This document shows, piece by piece, positions 58,506 to 64,000 of a stretch of DNA of 64,000 bases. The position numbers and the translations under genes are program-made. The notes under the pieces were generated by a model, which saw nothing but the letters and a program-made list of their open reading frames with translations, was not told where the DNA came from and searched no databases. The stretch's first letter is position 1. Each line of letters opens with the position of its first letter. Source of the DNA: Janthinobacterium sp. TND4EL3 (GTDB lineage: Bacteria; Pseudomonadota; Gammaproteobacteria; Burkholderiales; Burkholderiaceae_D); the NCBI RefSeq assembly GCF_900156175.1, contig NZ_FTMV01000015.1, forward strand, positions 133,035-197,034, given 5' to 3'.

Positions 58506-58808
58506 TCAGAATACTTGGTTGAAATAGCTGAAGTGCATCCGGGTTTGGTCCATTAGATCGAAATAGGCGCAGCATGTTGCATCCAGCATCACCTGTTGCG
58601 CCGCCAATTCGGCGGCATCCCGATCGCGCCAGTGAATGATATCGAGAAACTGCCCATCCTCTCCGGTTCCAAAATCGCGGGAAATAAAGCCGGGCATGCG
58701 AGTCAGGACCGGCGTGATCGCCGCCGATGCCGCCAGTAGTTGTGATGTCGTAACGCCCGACCTGGGCGGAAATATAACCACTTCAATCGTGTGTTGCATC
58801 GCGTTCAT
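58506..58808 (-). CDS. small ferredoxin-like-fold protein (antibiotic-monooxygenase-like)
   Basis: A 100-residue protein: TIEVVIFPPRSGVTTSQLLAASAAITPVLTRMPGFISRDFGTGEDGQFLDIIHWRDRDAAELAAQQVML. The pattern MPGFISRDFG...FLDIIHWRD resembles ABM/Dabb-type alpha/beta barrels. An ATG three codons in is better spaced from GGAG (10 bases). It ends 9 bases from the IS and is the last gene of the operon starting at 60271. Confidence 0.65.
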   Translation of the reverse strand: MNAMQHTIEVVIFPPRSGVTTSQLLAASAAITPVLTRMPGFISRDFGTGEDGQFLDIIHWRDRDAAELAAQQVMLDATCCAYFDLMDQTRMHFSYFNQVF

Positions 58809-58816
58809 ACTCCATT

Positions 58817-59413
58817 CTAGTGATCTGAACTTACGCCCAGACTGCAGCGTAGATAGAGGCCATCCGACGTTGCCAGCTTGACGATTAAGGTTGACAGGCT
58901 ATCAAGCGAGATATCGTGGCCGATGAAAGGTTGCCCCTTTTGCGTGATCTGATAGCCGATATCGGCATCATGGGTAAACCAGCCTGGGCGCAAGACCGTG
59001 TATTCCAGATCCGATCGTTCTACCACCGCTGCCGAGTCCCGGTACGGATCGAGTACGCTGCGATATGGCTGGCCCGGCACTTCGCCGTAAATTCCCATTG
59101 AACTGATAAAAATCAGCCTGCGCACACCCGCAGCATTCATGGCTGACACGATATGCTGGGCCTGAGTCGCCATCTCTCCCGACAGGCTGGCAAATACCAC
59201 GTCGATGCCTTGCATCGCCGCCTGTAATTTTCTCGCGTTACATACATCGCCTTCCACCACGCTGACGCGACGAGGATCGGGATTGACGAGCCGGCTGGCG
59301 CGGCGCAGATACAGCTTGAGATTGACATGTTCATCTGAGCCAACTTCGAGAAAGCGCGCCGTTGCATTGCGTGCAAGCTGTCCATTTGCACCGAGAATCA
59401 GTATATTCTTCAT
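58817..59413 (-). CDS. NAD(P)H-binding SDR-like protein
   Basis: The 198-residue atypical SDR opens with MKNILILGANGQLARNATARFL (GxxGxxA). It continues with GDVCNARKLQAAMQGIDVVFASLSG, FISSMGIYGEVPG and LEYTVLRPGWFTHD, as in YwnB/NmrA-like proteins. It lies 8 bases before the 100-residue protein and 24 after the SDR in the same operon. Substrate unknown. Confidence 0.85.
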   Translation of the reverse strand: MKNILILGANGQLARNATARFLEVGSDEHVNLKLYLRRASRLVNPDPRRVSVVEGDVCNARKLQAAMQGIDVVFASLSGEMATQAQHIVSAMNAAGVRRLIFISSMGIYGEVPGQPYRSVLDPYRDSAAVVERSDLEYTVLRPGWFTHDADIGYQITQKGQPFIGHDISLDSLSTLIVKLATSDGLYLRCSLGVSSDH

Positions 59414-59437
59414 CGTCTGTCTCTTTCATTAAATGGC

Positions 59438-60271
59438 TTAGCCAGGAGTCGGCAGCTTACCCGCGCGCATGGCAGCAATAACACCGCCGTCGATCAACAA
59501 GTCGCTTCCGGTGATAAAACCTGCATCCGGCCCCAACAGGAAAGCTGCTGCGGTGGCGATTTCGTCCGGCGGCGCCATACGCTTTGACGGCGATGCCTCT
59601 ACCATGGTGCGATAGATGCCACCGATCTCGGAGTTCAGCTCATGTAGCGCAAGTGGCGTGACGATAATGCCCGGGCTGATTGAGTTGACCCGTGCGCCGC
59701 GCGCACCCCACGTCATGGCCGAAGCCTGCACTCGCAGGTGGTTCGCGCGCTTGGCCATCATGTAGGCAACGAGCGTGTTCGGCACAGCGTTGGCTTGCAA
59801 GAACGGGAGAGCGAGCAGTTCTTCAGTAGGCGTATAAGCCAGTGCATGGTCTTGTTCGGGAGACAGGGCCGGCATCATATGACCGGCCATGCTCGAAATA
59901 ACCAGACCGGCGCCACCCGGGGCGATGACTTGTTCGAACGCGTCGAAGACCAACGCCGAGCCATACAAATCAACTTCGAGGATGCTGGCGACCGGCGCCA
60001 TGTTCGGCGAGAGGCCGGCGGTATTGATCACTTGGACCACGCTGCCCAACGCTGCAGCAGCGGTGACCAGTGCTTCGACCGATGCACGCGATGCCACATC
60101 TACAATTCTAGTTTCAACACTGTAGCTGGAGTTACGCATGCTTTCCGCAGCCGCTTCCAGCGTTTTTTCATTAAAATCCGCCAACAGAACAATCTTGCCC
60201 ACGCCCTGGCGGCGTGCGATGGCCACGCCAATGCCACCAGCACCGATGATGACGATAACTTCTTTGCTCAT
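59438..60271 (-). CDS. SDR-family oxidoreductase
   Basis: The 277 residues start MSKEVIVIIGAGGIGVAIARRQG, where the usual TGxxxGxG is GAGGIGxxIA. They contain VINTAGLSPNMAP, ISSMAGHMMP and NSISPGIIVTPL. The active-site YxxxK appears as YMMAKRANH. A GGAG lies 8 bases before the ATG; the upstream extension is not protein-like. It is the first gene of the operon, divergent from the LysR gene at 60449. Confidence 0.88.
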   Translation of the reverse strand: MSKEVIVIIGAGGIGVAIARRQGVGKIVLLADFNEKTLEAAAESMRNSSYSVETRIVDVASRASVEALVTAAAALGSVVQVINTAGLSPNMAPVASILEVDLYGSALVFDAFEQVIAPGGAGLVISSMAGHMMPALSPEQDHALAYTPTEELLALPFLQANAVPNTLVAYMMAKRANHLRVQASAMTWGARGARVNSISPGIIVTPLALHELNSEIGGIYRTMVEASPSKRMAPPDEIATAAAFLLGPDAGFITGSDLLIDGGVIAAMRAGKLPTPG

Positions 60272-60448
60272 GTCAATACTCCTATATTGGTTAATTTTGC
60301 TGTTTTGCTCAGCCGTACGACGGTACCTAATCCGAGTTAGTGTCGCTATCGGGAGCAGTGCCGTTTCAAGTAGTGTAGGAGAAGTGGTCATTTTTGATAA
60401 GGCGCTATAATCCGACAAATCCTATACTTCAAATTCATAAATAGAACG

Positions 60449-61363
60449 ATGGACCGAGATGAAATTGCTGACTTGATTGCATTCCTTGCGGTCGCGGAGG
60501 AAAGAAGTTTTACGCGGGCCGCAGCGAGATTGCGCACTTCACAATCGTCACTTAGTCACACCATCCGGCGGCTTGAAGAACGGCGTGGTTTGCGATTGTT
60601 AAACCGATCAACACGCAGTGTGGCCCCCACTGAGGCGGGTGAACGATTGATCGAGGCACTGCGCCCGGCACTTAACGATATCGACAACAGACTTACCGAG
60701 CTGAGCCAGCTCCAGCAAAAGCCGGCCGGTACCGTGCGCATCACCAGCAGCCAATATGCAGCCCAGTCGGTGCTTTGGCCGGCGTTGAGCCGTTTGCTAC
60801 CCAGCCATCCGCACATCAACGTGGAGGTGTCGGTGGATGCTGCATTGACCGACATCATCAGTGAACGCTTTGACGCGGGCATCCGTTTGGGCGAGTCAAT
60901 CGCGCGGGACATGATCGCGATGCGCATCGGTCCCGACCTCCGGATGGCAGTGGTCGCTGCGCCCGCGTATTTCACCATGCACCCAAAGCCGCAAACTCCG
61001 CAAGAGCTAACGCTGCACAGATGTATCAATCTGCGCTTTCCAAGCACTGGCGGCCTGTATATTTGGGAGTTTTCAAGGGATGGCCGGGATCTGAATGTTC
61101 GGGTTGACGGACAACTGATCTTCAACGATATGGCAATGGCGCTGCAGGCGACGCTTGAGGGGTTTGGCCTGGCTTGCGTGATGGAGGATCAGGTCCAGTC
61201 GTATCTACGCGCGGGGACCCTGATCAGGGTGCTGGAGGACTGGTGCCCGGTCTTCCCTGGGTATCACCTTTACTACCCTGCACGGCGGCCGGCTTCCTCC
61301 GCATTCAGCCTACTGCTGCAGGAGTTACGCTATACCGCCACGCGCGAGCCAGCGCCTAAATGA
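60449..61363 (+). CDS. LysR-family regulator
   Basis: The 304 residues have a winged helix (DLIAFLAVAEERSFTRAAARLRTSQSSLSHTIRRLEERRGLRLLNRSTRSV) and an effector domain of the CrgA-like type (AGTVRITSSQYAAQSVLWPALSRLLPSHPHINVEVSVD). It is divergent from the SDR operon across 177 bases and likely controls it. Confidence 0.92.
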   Translation: MDRDEIADLIAFLAVAEERSFTRAAARLRTSQSSLSHTIRRLEERRGLRLLNRSTRSVAPTEAGERLIEALRPALNDIDNRLTELSQLQQKPAGTVRITSSQYAAQSVLWPALSRLLPSHPHINVEVSVDAALTDIISERFDAGIRLGESIARDMIAMRIGPDLRMAVVAAPAYFTMHPKPQTPQELTLHRCINLRFPSTGGLYIWEFSRDGRDLNVRVDGQLIFNDMAMALQATLEGFGLACVMEDQVQSYLRAGTLIRVLEDWCPVFPGYHLYYPARRPASSAFSLLLQELRYTATREPAPK

Positions 61364-61743
61364 GCCGCGCTATCATAAAACACAATAGTCGATGAGAGTG
61401 GGTCGCGATGGAAGAACAAACCATCCAGCGTGGACATTGATACCTGTGCAGGAAATGCAGGGCTTACCTATCAATGAAGGCCGGAACATGTCGATGTCGC
61501 AGTGTCTGACGCGTATGCGTGCGCTTGGATTCGACCGCTTTTCATCCCATTTCTAAAACGAATATGCGAAGGCAGGCCAGCTTGCCCAAGCCTGCGGCGA
61601 CAGCATCGTAATCGAAGGCTGCGCTGTCATGCACGTCGCCCCACCGAACTCCGTTGAACAGAGCACAGTTTGTTCGGGGCGAGACGGCTGGCCCTTCGGC
61701 CGGGGTGATAGCGGGACAATGACCGCGGGCATGCCGTTTAAGT
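61364..61743. other. 380-base gap with gene remnants
   Basis: No intact gene. Plus-strand fragments such as MSMSQCLTRMRALGFDRFSSHF followed by a stop, and QLAQACGDSIVIEGCAVMHVAPPNSV, read like decayed protein sequence but match nothing I recognise. Confidence 0.4.
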
Positions 61744-62046
61744 TCAGGTGGCGCGCGCTAGCGATGCCATGTCTATCACAAAGCGGTAGCGTACGTCCGC
61801 GCACTCCATGCGTGCGAAAGCGTCGTTGATCTGCTCCATGTTGATCATTTCACAGTCGGGTAGAATATTCTTCTCGGCACAGAAGTCGAGCATTTCCTGG
61901 GTTTCGCGAATGCCGCCAATCGGCGAGCCGGCGATGCGGCGGCGGCCCAGGAGCAGCTGCACGGTGTTAAATTCCGCCATCGGTCCTACCTGACCGACGA
62001 TAACCAGCGTGCCGTCAATGTCGAGCAGCGGCAGGTAGGGCTCCAA
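61744..62046 (-). pseudogene. C-terminal fragment of a zinc-type alcohol dehydrogenase
   Basis: About 100 residues (YLPLLDIDGTLVIVGQVG, then GSPIGGIRETQEMLDFCAEKNILPDCEMINMEQINDAFARMECADVRYRFVIDM) align with the last third of the dehydrogenase at 54957-56018 (SLIGGIAETQEMLDFCGEHNI). The N-terminal two thirds, including both zinc sites, are missing. The break lies beside the REP-like sequence at 62054, so the transposase region probably replaced or truncated it. Confidence 0.85.
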
Positions 62047-62053
62047 AGAGCCA

Positions 62054-62087
62054 GGGTCAGGTCCGCCATTTGTACACGATCTCAGCC
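62054..62087 (-). repeat. REP-like sequence, inverted copy
   Basis: A 34-base motif read on the minus strand as GGCTGAGATCG...CGGACCTGACCC, spanning the 3' end of the transposase frame. It matches the plus-strand copy at 63070-63103 at 29 of 34 positions. Confidence 0.75.
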
Positions 62088-63016
62088 TTGGCCGTCTCGA
62101 TCTGCAGCAAGTTGCGCCTTATTAAATGCCGTTATGGCTCGACTGACTGTCTTGCTTGAGACGTGAAAACCGGCGGCGACATGGGATATGGTAAAAGCGG
62201 TCGATAGATACGCGCGTGCCATCGCCTCGTCTCTGTCGCCACAGCGGGCCTGATATTGCGCGAGTGACAGTGTGACTGCGCGACGCTGCTGCCTTGGCGT
62301 ATCTTTGAATGCATTGGACCGCTGCGATTGCTGATGTGCCGAAACGAAGGCGTCATCGCCCAGTAGCACTTGGTGGCAGGTGTGGGCGAGCGGACTAGTT
62401 TCACCCATACCGGCCGCGACAAACCGAGCATAGTTGGCGACCGCCTCGTCGCGCGTGGCGCCAAACTGACTCAAGAGCCAGTCACGCGCCAACCAGCATG
62501 GAGGCACTGCTTCGTCCAAAACCTAGTGATGGCTGCTCCAGTACCAGTCGTCGGGTGATGCCACCATGTGCGCCCGGAATGGGTTCAAGACGATGTAGTG
62601 GGCCAATTCCAACAGATAATTTTCTTGCTGCACCAAGATGGATTTGTAGCGGCCTTGCAATACGTGCCCGACAAGCTTTGGCGCCGATTGAAATGCTGGG
62701 TATAAACGCCATTCAGTTGGCGCATGCCCTGCGACAGATTCGCTTCCGCCGTTTCAACGAGCAGATGATAATGATTGCTCATCTGGCAGAAACTGTGCAC
62801 GACAAAATGGTGCCGTTCGCAGACCAGGGCTAGTACCTCTTGCCAGGCAAGGCGATCGGTATCATCCCGGTAAATGGTGCCACGCCGGTCGCCGCGCGAA
62901 GTAACGTGGTAGAGGGCGCCGGGAAATTCAATGCGTAGGGGGCGCGTTATGCGGTAGACGTTATCTGATCCGTACGCATTGGCACTGAGATTGCGCAGAG
63001 GTTGGGACATTGGCAT
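62082..63016 (-). pseudogene. REP-associated tyrosine transposase (RAYT), decayed
   Basis: The N-terminal part carries a Y1/IS200-like transposase domain (PLRIEFPGALYHVTSRGDRRGTIY, then FCQMSNHYHLLVET with the HUH-type HYH). A one-base frameshift near 62690-62700 follows FNRRQSL. The next frame continues VGHVLQGRYKSILVQQENYLLELAHYIVLNPFRAHMV to WYWSSHH, where an in-frame TAG occurs at 62525-62523. Reading on gives VLDEAVPPCWLARDWLLSQFG and a C-terminal helix-turn-helix (FHVSSKTVSRAI) to a stop at 62082. Two lesions make it inactive. It is flanked by REP-like repeats. Confidence 0.88.
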
Positions 63017-63115
63017 GGCTGAGATCGTGTCTGAAGGGAGAACCTAACCCCGCCTCCAAATGTTGGCATGGCTGAGGTCGAGTATAAATACCGGACCTGA
63101 CCCCACCTCCAAATG
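63010..63115 (+). repeat. two tandem 53-base REP-like units
   Basis: Units 63010-63062 and 63063-63115 lie head to tail. Both start TTGGCATGGCTGAG and end CCTCCAAATG, and both contain the 34-base REP-like core (63017-63050, diverged; 63070-63103, well kept). They lie upstream of the RAYT start, inverted relative to the copy at 62054-62087. Confidence 0.8.
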
Positions 63116-63143
63116 GCAAAATATACAACTAAGGAATGATTTG

Positions 63144-63617
63144 ATGAAAAAGGAAATTTTTTTCTGTAAGGCGTGGTTTCGGGCAATGAAACGTGCTATT
63201 GACATTTATTCTGAGACGCAGGCGAAAAAAAATCACGAAAATAAGTTGAAATACACCGTTTTGGTTGGTTCGGTAGAAAGTCCATCTTGTTTTATTGATG
63301 TGACTGATTCTGTTATTGTTGTTGGATTTCTTGATGGTCAACTGCGCGAGATATTGACTTACACTTTTCAGGAAGCAGCGGATAATAGGCTATTTTTGAC
63401 TGTCGCTATTTATCGTGAGTTTCAAGGTGATAGCGATGAAATTGTAAGGGCAGTATCGTATATATTCGGAGAAGGTGGGAATCTAAATATGGAAAGAGTA
63501 GAAATGAAGCCAAGGAAAAGTGAGATATCGATTTCATCCGTAGATGTCTCTCATAATTTTACTGAGAAGCCAGTTTTTGGTGAATATGATGATCTTATTC
63601 GAGTGGAGAGATGTTGA
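63144..63617 (+). CDS. AT-rich orphan protein of unknown function
   Basis: A 157-residue soluble, acidic protein (MKKEIFFCKAWFRAMKRAIDIY, then KLKYTVLVGSVESPSCFIDVTDSVIVVGFLDGQLREILTYTF). Its DNA is far richer in A and T than the rest of the window, pointing to recent transfer. AAGGA lies 8 bases before the ATG. Size and composition resemble polymorphic-toxin immunity proteins, but no toxin is in view and I recognise no family. Confidence 0.7.
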   Translation: MKKEIFFCKAWFRAMKRAIDIYSETQAKKNHENKLKYTVLVGSVESPSCFIDVTDSVIVVGFLDGQLREILTYTFQEAADNRLFLTVAIYREFQGDSDEIVRAVSYIFGEGGNLNMERVEMKPRKSEISISSVDVSHNFTEKPVFGEYDDLIRVERC

Positions 63618-63900
63618 GTGCTGGCACCGCCCCGATACTGCCCCCTTGTGCCGATAAAAATTTGACCCTTGGCGGGGCGCTGCGTTTTTGAGTACATCCA
63701 CTCAAGATAAGCTTATTTTCCGCTCAAGTTTCCTTCTATGCTTTGTATTTGTGGGGTTTGTACGCATTGGTTTTACGTGATCTTGATTACTGCAGTCGAT
63801 GTCGAGAGGTGTTGGCGCCGAAGTCAAATTGATCGGGCTGCCGATTCCAATTGATCCAACTCAAATCCTCTGGAACCATTGTTGCACTCAGGTTTGCTGG
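63618..63900. other. 283-base gap before the last transposase fragment
   Basis: No gene is seen. It should contain the end of the element that carries the transposase at 63901; no clear terminal inverted repeat could be set without the other end. Confidence 0.4.
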
Positions 63901-64000
63901 CTACGTGTCAAGACCCGCTTGATTATAAACACGCTTAACGAATAATTCCGGCTTTTTCGCCTGCCATTTCTTCATCGCCTGAATCGGCGTTTCGTTATTC
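63901..64000 (-). CDS. C-terminal end of a DDE transposase (IS481/IS3-like), cut by window edge
   Basis: The minus strand reads NNETPIQAMKKWQAKKPELF, then VKRVYNQAGLDT and TAG at 63903-63901. The TPIQAMKKW segment is typical of the tail of IS481/IS3-type integrase-core transposases. The rest of the gene lies beyond base 64000. Confidence 0.75.
   Translation of the reverse strand, partial: NNETPIQAMKKWQAKKPELFVKRVYNQAGLDT

Noticed and set aside
61553..61829. Small genes on either strand before the dehydrogenase fragment
   Set aside because: Short frames without ribosome-binding sites or family features; better described as decayed sequence.

Overview
The window looks like a chromosome segment of a high-GC betaproteobacterium of the Oxalobacteraceae, most likely Janthinobacterium or a close Massilia-like relative. 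This is inferred from the gene order (ppk divergent from pstSCAB-phoU-phoB-phoR; lpxH, ppiB, ppiA and cysS together; accA-tilS-lysC), the phasin gene, the protease with a PEP-CTERM-like tail, and general protein style. No database search was possible.

Bases 1-36500 are mostly core genome. A phosphate block (1-8464) holds polyphosphate kinase, the Pst importer, PhoU and the PhoBR two-component system; PHO boxes lie before both divergent transcripts. Next come an EgtB/SenA-like protein, a UvrD-like helicase and an epimerase. A four-gene LiaF-like/LytS/LytTR membrane-sensing operon follows (13106-16117), then a HigB/HigA-like toxin-antitoxin pair and a minus-strand DNA-repair operon in which a FAN1-type nuclease is translationally coupled to a Cas4-like/DinG-like nuclease-helicase (17044-20957). 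After these are a SUKH protein, an MFS pump with a cysteine-rich regulator, a phasin, a hybrid sensor kinase and a divergent HxlR/quinone-reductase pair. Five identical tRNA-Leu(CAG) genes surround a secreted metalloprotease (28637-30694). RNase R, RlmB, CysE, YceH and a DUF2199 protein complete the block.

Bases 36587-51338 carry a lipoprotein with PKD-like repeats, a GntR/ABC transporter operon with a clear palindromic operator, a DUF72 protein, the lpxH-ppiB-ppiA cluster, cysS, an AlkA-type glycosylase, accA, tilS, lysC and tRNA-Ser(GCT).

From tRNA-Ser to the right edge the window is accessory DNA: a tyrosine integrase beside the tRNA, an iteron-like array and a long hairpin in non-coding DNA, two LysR-controlled oxidoreductase operons of parallel layout split by an IS2-group insertion sequence, a truncated alcohol dehydrogenase, a decayed REP-associated tyrosine transposase flanked by inverted and tandem REP-like sequences, an AT-rich orphan gene, and the tail of another transposase. 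The right end of this island was not found.

I see no complete, clearly undescribed defence or biosynthetic system. The most worthwhile leads are the FAN1/nuclease-helicase operon, the iteron-like array at 53361-53487, the EgtB/SenA-like protein with substituted iron ligands, and the REP/transposase remnant with the neighbouring orphan gene.
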